Origin: Cymodocea nodosa
Taxonomy: Eukaryota > Streptophyta > Magnoliopsida > Alismatales > Cymodoceaceae
Assembly: GCA_036874045.1 (NCBI GenBank)
Contig: CM072339.1
Coordinates: 4,781,501 to 4,845,500 of the forward strand
Direction: 5' to 3'
Length of the DNA: 64,000 nucleotides
Every line of letters starts with the position of its first letter. Positions within the stretch are counted from its first letter, which is position 1. Shown piece after piece: positions 48,953 through 61,746 of the stretch. A program made the position numbers and the translations under genes. The notes under the pieces were generated by a model. It searched no databases. It was not told the DNA's origin and worked only from the letters and a program-made list of their open reading frames with translations.

Positions 48953-51900
48953 TGTTTAGAATGAAAAAGTGCATAATATTAAGGGTTAAATGATGGTTAA
49001 TTATATAATATTTAGCTTATCATATGAGAATTAAGCCATTATGTTATAATTGCACTGTTATATGCTTTAATGAAAGAATTTACATAATTCCAGGGAATTA
49101 ATGTTAATTTAGTACATTTTTGAATTGTCGGTAAATTGCAGGCTGTGAAATTCTTAAGTATCCAAATTTTCTGTTATTTTAGAGAGTTATGTTTAATGTA
49201 TCAGATAGTTATGTTTTAAATGCTTAAAGAATATTTTATTATTTCTTGGATTACACGTGTTGAAACTACAATGCATGACTTAAGTGGATTTTTGGAAGGT
49301 TATCTGTAACTATCCGAAATGCATCTGAGAATCAGATAGTTAGGTTCGTAAGTGTCCGAAATATTTGAACTTGTTAAGATAGAATTATGCACGTGTTGAA
49401 TTTAAATTGCTTTAGTATATCATGTGAGATGCACATGTTTAATTTGTTAAGTTAGCATAACTGTACGCGTTGAGTTACATGAATACACACTAAGGTAACG
49501 CATTATGTTAGCAGCTTATTTCTTTATTGCACGTGTTTTATAGTTAAATCAACGAAGTAAGTCCGTTGAGTTATCTGTAACTCTGCAGACCATTTATTTT
49601 CTAATATTCCATTGTAGCGGTTACAGAAACAGAACATTCGAAGGAAAACCACGATTGCATGTATCACGTAGGAAATCACTTGTGGAAGGAAGAAGAAATC
49701 ACCATCGTTGATATAAATGAAGGAAATCCAACCGATAATCGAAGTAGAAGTAGTTACTACTAAGAAATATAAGAGACAAGGAGAAAAAAAAACGAAGCGA
49801 GGTGGCCAATGTGTGTGCAAAGGAGGAGGACCGCGCTAACTGCAGGCAGCGACGGAAGTTCCCTGAAGTTCCATACTACCATCACCACCACCACCATAAT
49901 CACCAACCATCGGAGGTCTGTGAGGATACTTTCTTGATGTTGGGTCAATTCCGAGCCAAACACGGTGCTTGACAACCACTGTGAGGAGTGATCGTGTCGC
50001 GGGAAGGGAAGCCATTTTCACCAAGCACCGACTCATATCTCAAGAGATCGTAAAGCTTCTAGCCTTGGTTTCAGGTTGATGCCAGTATGCTGAAGAGGAG
50101 ATCAACTTGCAATTCTGGACTCGCGATTCTATAGGGAGAGGAGACAGAATTGTAAGTGGTTAAATTTTCAATGGTGTATTCGCATCACATGTAGTGACAG
50201 AAGTTTTTACTATCAATAGAGATTACTTTTACATTTCACCTTTCGCCCATTTTCATGATCATATAAAAACAAAAATACCAAAAACAACTTATCTGTGTTT
50301 ATAGTTAGTATTTGAGTGTTGTATTATTTGTTTTGTATCGTGATTAATGTTATCATTGTCAGTGTTTGGAATGTTTCATGTTTGTTTAATTTAGAAAATA
50401 GAAAATAGTTTTACAGTTTACTGAAATTGAATCGTTCCTGATACTTAAAGATTTTAATGGTTATTGTTTGTGTTTTCCCAGCACTACACCAGAAAAACTT
50501 GGATTTGTTACTCCTGTTTTTACTTAGTTAATTTATCTTTATGCCTATTCTTTCTTTTAGAAGTAAACAAACAACCTTTAATACAATTTAGATATTAATT
50601 CCAATTTGTACTTTAACTGCAAGTGCATAATGTCTATTATATTAGTGTGCAAGTATAGGTCGATCCCACAGGGAATTGCTGAAGAACTTGAGAACTATTC
50701 GTTTGTTAATAATCAAATTTATATATTCAATAAGCTCTCTATTGAGTTACAGTTTACTCAATGGACAAAGTTCGTTGAGTTATGGCTAACTCAACAGACT
50801 AACCTCGTGGACTTAATTTAACTCCATGAGTCTGCCTTTTCTTTTAATACTACTATTTACAGAGGAATTCGGCCAACGATTGGGCGATTCCACAGATTGT
50901 AAATAACATCAATTAAGCTCTTTAATGTTAGTTAACATTGGATTTATCATTAAGTAATACTAACATTTAGATAATTCAAATAATAACCATTAAAATCTTT
51001 AAGTCTTTTGAACGAACCAATTTCAGTAAACTGTAAAACTAAAACAACATAAAACAATCACAACACTAACAAAGATAACATTAATCACGATACAACACAA
51101 ACAATACAACACTCAAATACAACATACAAACATAGATAAATTATTTTTGGTATTTTTGTTTTAATATGAACATGGAAATGGGCGAAAGGTGAAATGTAAA
51201 GTAATCTCAATCGATAGTAAATACTTTCGACACTACTTGCAACACGATTACACCGCTGAAAATTAAACCACTTACAATTCTATTTCCTCTCCTTATAGAA
51301 TCGAGAGTCTAGAATTGCAAGATGATCTCCTCTTCAGCATATAGGCATCAACCCGAAGCCAAGGCTAAAACCTAAAATATGAGTCGACGCTTGGTGAAAA
51401 TGGCTTCCCTTCCTGCGACGCGATCACTCCTTACAGTGGTTGTCAGGCATTGTGTTTGGTTCGAAATCGACCCGACATCAGGCAAATATCCTCACATACC
51501 TCCAATGGTTGGTGATTATGGTGGTGATGATGATGGTTGGTGTGGTACTTCAGAGAATTGCGACGCTGATCCTCCTCTACACACACTGTTTGCCCATTGA
51601 TCACACACCTCTTCTTTTTTCTTCTTTTCTTTTATATTTCTTCAGTAGTAACTGCTTCTGCTTGAATGGTCGGTTAAATTTCCTTCATTTGTATCAACGG
51701 CGATGATTTCTTTCCCTGCGCGATACGTGCAAACGTGGTTTTTCTCTTTCAATTGTCTGTTCCTACAATCGCTACAGTGGCATATTAGAAAATATATAGT
51801 TTGTGGAGTTACAGATAACTCAACGGACTTTCTTCATTGATTTAACTATAAAACACGTGCATAAATTTGACTATTCAATGCTTAGGTGCATTTCGAATAC

Positions 51901-53095
51901 TTATAAACTTAACTATCTGATGCTCAGATGCATTTCAGATAGTTACAGATAACTCATCGATATATAACTTAAGTAAATCTACCAAATCTCGACACGTGTC
52001 AGTAGTAGTTTAATCATAAAATAACATTTCAGAGAGTTACAGAGCTAACTATCCAATGCTCAGATGCATTTCGGATAGTTAGAGATAACTCACCGAAAAT
52101 CCACTTAAGTCACTTTCCAAGAACATGACACGTGTCCTCAGTTATTTTATAAATAAAAAGAGATTTCGAAGAGTTATAGGGCTAACTATCCGATGCCCAG
52201 CTGCAATTTCGGATAGTTATAGGTAACTCACCGAAAGTTCACTTAAGTCATGCATTATGGTTTCGACACGTGTACTTCAGAAAATAATAAACTATTCTCT
52301 CAAAACATAATTGTTCGGCAATTTAAACATAACTATCCGATATGTTCGGTCTATTAAACATAACTGTCCGAAATATGTCCGGTATGTTAAACATAATTGT
52401 TTGAAATATTAGAAAATTCGGATACTTAAGAATTTCACAGCCTGCAACTTATCGACAGTTCAGAAATGTACTAAATTAACATTAATTCCCCCAAATTAAG
52501 CAGATTTTTCAATTAAAGCATATAACAGTGCAATTATAACATAATGGCTTAATTCTCATATGATAAGCTAAATATTATGCAATTAATCATCATTTAACCG
52601 TTAATAATATGCACTTTTTCATTCCAAACAGTTACTGTTTGAAATATCTGAATGTTAGTGTTGCTGAATGATAAATTTAATATTAACTAGCATTAAAGAG
52701 CTTAATTGATGTTATTTACAATCTATGGAACCGCTCAATGGTTGACCGAATTCCTTTGTAAATAGCAGTATTAAACTAGATAGATAGCTTCATTGAGTTA
52801 CTTCAATTTCACGAGGTTAGTTCGTTGAGTTAGATATAACTCAACAGAGTGCTTACTGAATATATAAATTTCATTATTAAAAATGGAACAGTACATAATT
52901 CTTCCTCAATTCTCTATGGGATCGACCTGTACTTGCACACAAATACAATATACACTATGTACTTGCAGTTAAAATACAAATTGGAATTAATATCTAATTT
53001 GTGTGAAAGATGGTTTGTTGACTTCTAAAAAGGAATTACTGATAAGTATAAAGATAAATTAACTAAGTTACAAACAGAAGTTAACAAGGCAGACA
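48953..53095 (+). repeat. Element B: + strand LTR of the F-box family, split by solo LTR B'
   Basis: The first part is 48953-50464, beginning TGTTTAGAATGAAAAAGTGC. The rest is 52636-53095, ending AGACA. A solo LTR of the same family in the opposite orientation interrupts it. Joined, it is about 1.97 kb, the family length. A primer-binding site follows at 53103, so this is a 5' LTR, but no internal coding sequence or 3' LTR follows. Confidence 0.82.
50465..52630 (-). mobile_element. Solo LTR B' of the same family, inserted in element B
   Basis: 2166 bp, starting TGTTTGTGTTTTCCCAG and ending CATTCCAAACA on the + strand. It is flanked by GTTAT (50460-50464) and GTTAC (52631-52635), a 5-bp duplication with one change. 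It is longer than the LTRs of A because it carries extra ACTATCCGATGC...TTTCGGATAGTT units at about 51870-52390. No internal sequence is left, so it is a recombination-derived solo LTR. Confidence 0.85.
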
Positions 53096-53102
53096 AGTTT
53101 TT

Positions 53103-53120
53103 TGGCGCCGTTGCTAGGGA
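53103..53120 (+). other. Primer-binding site of element B (tRNA-Asp type)
   Basis: TGGCGCCGTTGCTAGGGA, eight bases after the LTR end, matches the tRNA-Asp complement at 16 of 18 positions. A partial echo (TTTGGTGCCG) lies 20 bases further on. The spacing is the same as in element A. Confidence 0.85.
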
Positions 53121-54380
53121 ACTAAATAAGTTCTTTGGTGCCGCCTAAAAATCCAACCAGGCGTCAACCCATGGAAGGTCCATGCACAAACCCAACCTAA
53201 CAGAAAAGGGGGGGTTTGATTTTTAGAAAGTTAAATTTCCTCAAAAAGCTAAGGTGGCTTGGAATGTTGCTAGAGTATGCGACATTCCTCCTTTGAGGCA
53301 TCAGTAAGAGATGAGGCCCCCTTAGAGGGTGCAATGACCCAGAACTTCGCCACAATATGCGTAAAATTCCCCCTTTGAAGCAATGTGCATGTTACATGAA
53401 GGGGCTTCCCCGAAGGGTTAAAAAAGTCATTTTCACGTAATTACAGCAAAAAAGACGCAACCAAAATAGCTAAAAGGGGTGCCTAAAATCCATGGGAAGT
53501 CACCTAGAAAAAATTGGCTGATGAAGGCAGCAAACGAAAGGTAACATCACTGGATGGAAAGCTGATGTCACCACCCCCGACGATGGATTAACTAACTAAT
53601 CTAGTCACCTGAGCCCAATTAACTTGTTATTACCGGTTAATCACGATCTAAAGTAGAATTAACCCATAATTTACCAACTGAATCGGTAAATCCGCAGGAT
53701 TACTGTAGAAATCTAGATCTTGTAGATTCGGATAGGCTAACCAACTCGGTTCAATATGTATTGCGGATTGGGACATGTGGACGGTCGAGATCGTCTGCAT
53801 ATGGATGATCCAATGGCCACAAGGAGTCGCCAAATCGCGACGATGGAGACCTTCATCTCCAATGCCAACAGCTATCCTCTATTAGAGTTAAACCTAATCG
53901 TTCAGTCAACACACTATACCATGATTCTAAAAACTCACCTCTAAACTCACTGAAATTGGGAAGTGAAGAGAAAGAGAAAGAAAGAACAATGAAGACATAG
54001 GATTTACGTGGTTGGGCAATAGCCTATGTCCATGGAGAGTTGGGGATTCTTCTTTGAGCTTTGGCATAATCAACCACATTATTTTACAACATCATATAGG
54101 TTTATATACTACCCAACTTAGGGTTAATAAACCTTTAATTACACTTGAGCCATTATAGTAGTGAGAAAGTGCTTCGGAGAAGGAACATTCAAGTTCGGAG
54201 CCTTTTCTTCCTATCTCTCTGAAATTTGCAACATTTCGTATAGTTCTAAAGCTTAACTATCTAAAGAAAATTATTCTTTCTTCATTTGTTGTAACAGGTA
54301 GTACTGTAGCAGGCTAACTATCTAGAGAGATTCAGTCTTTCGGATAGTGTATTGATTACTTAGCACGACACTAGAAAACT
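53121..54380. other. Unassigned sequence after element B
   Basis: No coding frame of note. The part 53140-53600 reads like retrotransposon leader sequence (for example TTTGAGGCATCAGTAAGAGA), and 54000-54140 contains ACGTGGTTGGGCAATAGCCTATGTCC, split by position here only for description, of the kind seen in copia LTRs. Neither can be assigned. The stretch 54290-54375 carries GATAGT motifs and AGCACGACACTAGAAAACTT, resembling the end of the adjoining LTR. Confidence 0.3.
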
Positions 54381-56163
54381 TGTTTGGATCTCCAGCAACG
54401 CACCAGAAAAACTTGGATTTGTTAACTTCTGTTTTTACTTAGTGAATTTATCTTTATGCCTATTCCTTTTTTAGAAGTAAACAAACAACCTTTCACAAAA
54501 ATTAGATATTAATTCCAATTTGTATTTTAACTGCAAGTGCACAGTGTCTATTGTATTAGTGTGCAAGTATAGGTCGATCCCAAAGGGAATTGCTTAAGAA
54601 TTGAGAACTACTCTGTTTTTAACAATCAAATTTATATATTCAATAAGTTCTCCGTTGAGTTACAATTAACTCAACGGACCAAGTTTGTTGAGTTATGGCT
54701 AACTCAACGAACTAACCTCGTGGACTTAAGTTAACTCCACGAGCTTGCCTTTCCTATTTAATTTTGCTATTTACAGAGGAATTCGACCAACCATTGGGCA
54801 GTTCCATAGATTGTAAATAACATCAATTAAGCTCTTTAATGTTAGTAAACACTGGATTTATCATTAAGCATACTAACATTCAGATAATTCAAATAGTAAC
54901 CATTAAAATTTTTAAGTCTTTTGAATGAACCAATTTCAGTAAACTGTAAAACTAAAACAAATATGAAATAATCACAACACTGACAAAGATAACATTAATC
55001 ACGATACAACACAAACAATACAACACTCAAATACAAATACAAACATAGATAAGTTGTTTTTGGTATTTTTGTTTTAATATGAACATGGAAATGGGCGAAA
55101 GGTGAAATGTAAAGTAATCTCAGTCGATAGTAAATACTTCCATCACTACATACGATGCGATTACACCACTGAAAATTAAACCACTTACAATTCTGTCTCC
55201 TCTCCCTATAGAATCGCGAGTCCAGAATTGCAAAATGATCTCCTCTTCAGCATACAGACATCAACCCGAAGCCAAGGCTAGAAGCTTTACGATCTCCTAA
55301 GATATGAGTTAGTGCTTGGTGAAAATGGCTTCCCTTCCCGCAATGCGATCACTACTTATAGTAGTTGTCAAGCACTGTGTTTGGCTCGGAATCGACCTAA
55401 CATCAAGAAAGTATCCTCACAGACCTCCGATGGTTAGTGATTATGGTGGTGGTGATGATAGTTGGTGTGGTACTTCAGAGAATTGCCGACATTGTCTGTA
55501 GAAAGCTTGGTGCTCCTCCTTTGTACACACTGGCCACACCCATCGATCACACCCTAGTTCTTTTTCTTCTTTTCTTTTATATTTCTTTAGTGGTAACTGC
55601 TTCTGCTTGAATGGTCGGTTAGACTTCCTTCATTCATATCAATGACAATGATTTCTTCTCCCTGCGCAATACGTGCGATCGTGGTTTTTCCTTTCAATTG
55701 TCTTGTTTCTGCAACCGCTATAATGGCATATTAGAAAATAAATAGTCCGTGGAGTTACAAATAACTCAACGGACTTACTTCGTTGATTTAACTATAAAAC
55801 ACGTGCATAAATTTAACTATCTGATGCTGAGGTGCATTTCGGATACTTACAAACTTAACTATCCGATGCGTAGATGCATTTCGGATAGTTACAATAACTC
55901 ACCGATATATAACTTAAGTAAATCTACCAAATCACGACACATGTTAGCAACAGTTTAATAATAAAAGAAACATTTCAGAGAGTTACAAGTCTAACTATCC
56001 GATGCTTAGATGCATTTCGGATAGTTAGAGATAACTCACCGAAAATCCACTTAAGTCACTTTCTAGAACATGACACGTGTCCACAGCTATTTTATAAATA
56101 AAAGGAGATTTTGAAGAGTTACACATATAACGATCTAATGCCCAACTGTAATTTCGGATAGTT
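54381..56163 (-). repeat. 3' LTR of element C, truncated
   Basis: Starts TGTTTGGATCTCCAGCAACG. The hairpin trio is at 54651-54743, and its first unit is a perfect 12-bp inverted repeat (TCCGTTGAGTTA and TAACTCAACGGA). A second hairpin type at 55857-55890 pairs AACTATCCGA with TCGGATAGTT. The antisense frame shared by the LTRs has lost its first start codon here and remains open only at 55316-55501. Confidence 0.8.
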
Positions 56164-57649
56164 AAGAAATTTCAACAACATACGAATCAAAGTACAATCC
56201 AATTCAATATGATTAAGACAAGTAGAATAAAGAATTGTATCTCCATTGAACAACTTCAAAAGTCAATTCTAGATTCATATTTCAACAATTCTAGATAACA
56301 GAAAATATACTCGATTTATAAGATATCTGTATTTCACAAAAAACTTGTATCTTTTCAAAACAGTATATGTATTTTTGTACTTTAAAAGTTAATTTGACAA
56401 GCTTGAATCATATAAGAGCTTTCTAATGTACCCATGTAATGAGCTTTCAGTCAACAATCCCAGATCTGATCAGGATCTTAGGTTGCCAGATTTCAATAGT
56501 CCTTTTTCAGGTCAACAATTCTTACATACCTATCTGCTCAAGTGCAAAAGGCTCGTGATCAAACAAGTCAATAAACTCTCAAAGTTTTTTTTTTTTTTTT
56601 CATTTTACAAAACAAAAACATTAATCACATACTGTATATGTACGTATTTCATTAATACAGATGCAGTAAACACTAATCTCATATAGTCCTGCTTCTATCA
56701 TTTACTAAAAATATGAATCCATAACAATAAACTCATACTTTTTCTGTAGTTTAATAAGATCTACACATAAATCATTCTACAAGTTTAATCAGTCAAATTA
56801 AATGTATCTTTAATCATATGTGTTTCATTTAATCTAGAATTCACATTTTAGCTCCTTCAGGACTTCAGATAATTTACTGATTTTTTCATTAAGCATTCTG
56901 ATTTCATTTTAAAATTGTGAAACTGTTAAACTCATGAAATTAAAAAAAAACATAAGATACTATATCTAGATTTGCATAAATAGTAAATTCTATAGCATCT
57001 TATATAGCCTCTAAATATAACATTTAAGTAGTTACAGTTTATAAAAATTTTATAGTCTCAATTATCGGATAGTTATAGCAAGTTCATAAAAATTTTCAAT
57101 TTCCACAAAACTTTGCAGTACCATTTTAATTCCTTTAATTAACAAACTTACATGGCTGTTACTTTAATTACCTCCCCCTTATACCTACATTTTGCATTGT
57201 CTTCAATGTAAAAGATTTGACAATAAATATGGTAATTATAGCAGGCATGAATACAATTTCGTTGATTTAGCACCTAACTCAACGAATGAGTTTAAATCTA
57301 AATTCAAGATAAGTAATTAATTACATACCTTGTTTCATTTGTATCTCCTTCTGCATATTCCGATTTTTGATTCTGAAAAACTTTTCATTCACAGATAAAA
57401 GCAGAATATATAACAAAATAACATTTAACAGATATTGATAAATCAGTGTCTTATGTGGAACCTAGGCTTTTATGCCTTTGGTGGTTCACGAGCAAGCCAG
57501 TTGATTTCCCAGAACAGATACCAACAAACTAGATTGATATTTTGTTTTTGTTTTCTTTTATAAGATAAAATTAAAACTGAAATTTTTTCTTTTTTTTTTC
57601 TAAAAATAAATGCAGAATACACACAACATTAAACACACAAAATCACAGC
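56164..57649 (-). other. 3' non-coding internal region of element C
   Basis: Matches 14072-15558 of element A. It includes the conserved block from about 56420 and the second purine tract at 57172-57214. The + strand frame at 56426-56686 is antisense to the element and is not called as a gene. Confidence 0.65.
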
Positions 57650-58786
57650 TTAAGAACATGATTGAAAAGTAGAAACAAATGGAATAAACGTGTCAGTCCA
57701 AGCAAACTTTTTAGGTATAATTCTTCTTGCTATTAATTCTGTTTTAAGGCAGTTCTTGTTCCTTCTTAATTTGTAAACTTGTATTATATTATCAATGCTA
57801 AATACAAGTGTATTACCATTAATGAAATGAAATGCAGAAAGTGATCCTTTTCAGTTCCAAGGTAATGTAACAGTTTCTATTTCTACATTTATTTCAATAT
57901 ATTCCTCTTCCTACTTCCATTCATTTATGTCTTTCATAATCCATATTTGAAATTTCATCAATTCATCCCACCATCTTATTAGACATAAAGTAGGATCATC
58001 ATATTCTTTATACCACATTCCTATTTGAATTTTATCAAATTCTGTAGATGGTGGTTTAGCTATTTCTCTTGGTATAGGCCAAATTTCTACATATTCATCG
58101 TAACTGTCTACGCTTACTATGTACAAATCAGATCTAAATGCTACTAATATATCTGTGACTAGATATATATATCCATCAAGTATGACATGCATGCTGTTAA
58201 TTAATGATTTCTATCCTAGATATATCATAGTATTTTCAGTCCAAGATCTATTCATAAAATTATACACACTTAAGCATAAATCTTCATCATAATTTCCTAT
58301 AGGTCTCTAATAATATAATTTTTTAGGAATGGTAGAATTTTTATCAGAAAATATTGAAGCCGACTCATAATTTACCGTTGGTACTTCATATCTATTAGGT
58401 CTTCCTATATTCCATTCTTCTCTTCTGATAAGATTTCTTATCAAAATATCAGGTAATAGACTTGCATACCTTGGTCTGGTCCTGTATATGATTAATCCTT
58501 CATCCATCCCCATAATATAATCTATTCCTTCTAATGTATTGGGTGGAATTCTAGTAGTTTCTTCCATATTCAGATATTCATGGGTAATTGAACTACGATT
58601 AAATGACTTCCATATGAATCCATCTCTAATCTTAGTAATTTTTGCAGCTTGTAGTCCCTAAAAATATTTTTCTTCAATACAGTTTTTAATTTCTTTTGAT
58701 ACACAATACAGCCTGCATAGATCTTTAGCTGACAAGTTACTCAGTACTTCCCTTAGTGCATCCAACGCTAATTGCATCAATTCCAT
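57650..58786 (-). pseudogene. F-box pseudogene of element C
   Basis: Full-length counterpart of the element A gene, starting at the second of the two ATGs (58786); the first is lost. It has several in-frame stops, including Trp to stop at about 57912 and about 58306 and Gln to stop at about 58213. The open pieces are 57911-58192 and 58307-58567. The stops arise mostly by C-to-T or G-to-A changes. The F-box and the FQIWIMKDINEWK segment are still readable. Confidence 0.85.
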
Positions 58787-58972
58787 TTGTCAATTCTATA
58801 TAACACAAACAAAAATTTTAGCAAAGACAAAAATTAACATAACTACTACACACCCTCGTGGAGTTAGGGCATAACTCAACGGACTAAGTTCGTTGAGTTA
58901 AGGACTAACTCTACGATACTATTAACTATAAATAAACTTATATATACAAATAGTTGCTTCAGTTATACTATT

Positions 58973-59563
58973 TCATTCAGCTATCCTCCTAGAAGAGGTA
59001 TCAATTTCATTAACAGTTCTATTGACAGGGTTAGGTATTACTTGTATTGGCAATCCTCCAGTAGGTCTAACTTCCATTGATTCCTTCTGTTTAAGTGGTA
59101 GATTTCTATTCTGATTTTGAATTGCAGCATTTCCAAATACAAAATCCAAACGATTGTTTAATTGTTGGATTATCTTTTCTAATTTCTCTATTCTAGATCC
59201 TTGTTCAAGTAATGCTTCATAACTTATATTCTTATCATTTATATTTTCTCCTCCTTGGAAATTGTTGTTTCTCCAAGATAAATTCGGGTGATTTCTCTAA
59301 TTAGGGTTACAAGAATTTCCAAAGTTATCTTTTTGGTTTCTAGCATAAATAATATCTAAATCATTAATGTTTGCATTCTTTTCTGCTAGCTTTTGATTTA
59401 ATGATAACTCTTCTATTTTCTTTGTTAATTCAGTTAATTTCACTTCTAGCATGGTACTTGAATCTATTTCATGCATTCCTCTTGGTAATATTCTTTTATC
59501 TGCAATAGCTTCAACCAAGTTTTCCCACTGTGCAGTTCTTTTTGCAAAATTTTATAAATATGT
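58973..59563 (-). pseudogene. Athila-type gag remnant in element C
   Basis: The sense strand reads NFAKRTAQWENLVEAIADKR, then LEVKLTELTKKIEELSLNQK, then CNPN-stop-RNHPNLSWRNNN, then RIEKLEKIIQQLNNRLDFVF, and ends RRIAE-stop at 58973. The RNHPN.SW.NN phrase is characteristic of Athila gag (family knowledge, from memory). Its in-frame stop is a Trp codon changed to TAG. The frame ends 187 bp upstream of the F-box start, and protease, RT and integrase are absent between them. Confidence 0.7.
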
Positions 59564-61746
59564 TGTTTGCGTTTTCCCAACACTACACTAGAAAAACTTG
59601 GATTTGTTACTTCTATTTTTACTTAGTTAATTTATCTTTATGCCTATTCTCTCTTTTAGAAGTAAACAAACAACCTTTAATACAATTTAGATATTAATTC
59701 CAATTTGTACTTTAACTGTAAGTGCACAGTGTCTATTGTATCAGTGTGCAAGTACAGGTCGATCCCACAGGGAATTGCTAAATAACTTGAGAACTGTTCA
59801 TTTGTAAACAATCAAATTTATATATTCAATAAGCTCTCCGTTGATTTATAGTTAACTCAACAGACTAAGTTTGTTGAGTTATGGATAACTCAATGGACTA
59901 ACCTCGAGGACTTAAGTTAACTCCACGAACTTGACTTTTCTTTTTTAATATTACTATTTACAGAGGAATTCGGCCAACCATTGAGCGATTCCACAAATTG
60001 TAAATAACATCAATTAAGCTCTTTAATGTTAGTTAACGTTGGATTTATCATTAAGCAATACTAACATTCAGATAATTCAAACAGTAACCATTAAAATCTT
60101 TAAGTCTTTTGAATGAACCAATTTCAGTAAACTGTAAAATTAAAACTAACATAAAACAATCACAACACTAACAAAGACAACATTAATCACGATACAACAC
60201 AAACAATACAACACTCAAATACAACATACAAACATAGATAAATTGTTTTTGGTATTTTGTTTTAATTTGAACATGGAAATGGGCGACACGTGAAATGTAA
60301 AGTAATCTCACTTGACAGTAAATACTTCCGACACTACTTGCAACGCCATTACACCACTAAAAATTAAACCACTTACAATCCTGTCTCCTCTCCCTATAGA
60401 ATCGTGAGTCTAGAATTGTAAGATGATCTCCTCTTCAGCATACAGGCATCAACCTGAAGCCAAGGCTAAAAGCTTTACGATCTCTTAAAATATGAGTCGG
60501 CGCTTGGTGAAAATGGCTTCTCTTCCTGCGACACGATCACTCCTCACAGTGGTTGTCAGACACTGTGTTTGGCTCGGAATCGACCTAACATCAGGCAAGT
60601 ATCCTCACAGACCTCCGATGGTTGGTGATTATGGTGGTGATGATGATGGTTGGTGTGGTACTTCAGAGAATTGCGACGCTCATCCTCCACTACACACACT
60701 GTCCGTCCATCGATCACACACTTTCTTCTTTTTTTCTTCTTTTCTTTTATATTTCTTCAGTAGTAACTGCTTCTACTTGAATGGTCAATTGGATTTCCTT
60801 CATTTGTATCAACGGCGATGATTTCTTTCCCTGCGCGATACGTGCAAACGTGGTTTTTCTCTTCCAACTATCTATTCCTGCAACCGCTACAGTGGCATAT
60901 TAGAAAATATATAGTTCGTGGAGTTACAGATAACTCAACGAACTTTCTTCGTTAATTTAACTATAAAATAGGTGTATAAATTTGACTATTCGATGCTTAG
61001 GTGCATTTCGGATACTTATAAACTTAACTATCCGATGCTCAGATGCATTTCAGATAGTTACAAATAACTCACCGATATATAACTTAAGTAAATCTACTAG
61101 ATCTCAACATGTGTCAGCAGTAGTTTAATCATAAAATAACATTTTAGAGAGTTACAGGATTAACTATCCGATGCTTAGATGCATTTCGGATAATTATAGC
61201 TAACTCACCAAAAATCCACTTAAGTCAATTTCCCAGAACATGACATGTGTCCTTAGCTATTTTATAAATAAAAAGAGATTTCGGAGAGTTACAGGGATAA
61301 CTATCTGATGCCCAGCTGCAATTTCGGATAGTTATAGATAACTCATTGAAAGTTCACTTAAGTCATTCATTATGGTTTCGACACGTGTACTTCAGGAAAT
61401 AATAAAATATTCTCTCAAAAAATAACTGTTCGGCAATTTAAACATAACTATCCGATACATATTCATTCTGTTAAATATAACTGTCTGAATTTGTTCGGTA
61501 TGTTAAACATAACTGTCTGAAATATTAGAAAATTCGGATACTTAAGAATTTCACAGCCTGCAACTTACCAACAGTTCATAAATGTACTAAATTAACATTA
61601 ATTCCCCCAAATTAAGCAGATTCTTCAATTAAAGCATATAATAGTGCAATTATAACAAAATGGCTTAATTCTTATATGATAAGCTAAATATTATGCAATT
61701 AACCATCATTTAACCATTAATAATATGCACTTTTTCATTCTAAACA
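59564..61746 (-). repeat. 3' LTR of element D
   Basis: 2183 bp, TGTTTGCGTTTTCCC to TTCTAAACA on the + strand. The sense TATA box is near 60745-60755 (AATATAAAAG). The hairpin trio lies at about 59836-59930, and several ACTATCCGATGC/TTTCGGATAGTT units at about 60980-61340 account for the extra length over element A. The antisense frame is longest here (60492-60821, 109 residues). Confidence 0.85.

Larger units (their letters stand above)
54381..59563 (-). mobile_element. Element C: truncated copy with F-box pseudogene and gag remnant
   Basis: The + strand order is 3' LTR (54381-56163), 3' non-coding region, F-box pseudogene, then gag remnant, all minus-sense. A deletion at 56163/56164 fuses the LTR directly to internal sequence equivalent to position 14072 of element A, removing the LTR start and the primary purine tract. 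At 59563 element D has inserted into the gag remnant, so the rest of C lies beyond the window. C is the only copy here that still shows gag, and so links the F-box family to Athila-type elements. Confidence 0.85.

Noticed and set aside
56426-56686. Frame MYPCNELSVNNP... as a gene (also 62298-62507 and from 14347)
   Set aside because: It is antisense within the 3' non-coding block, ends at different places in each copy, and runs into low-complexity sequence.
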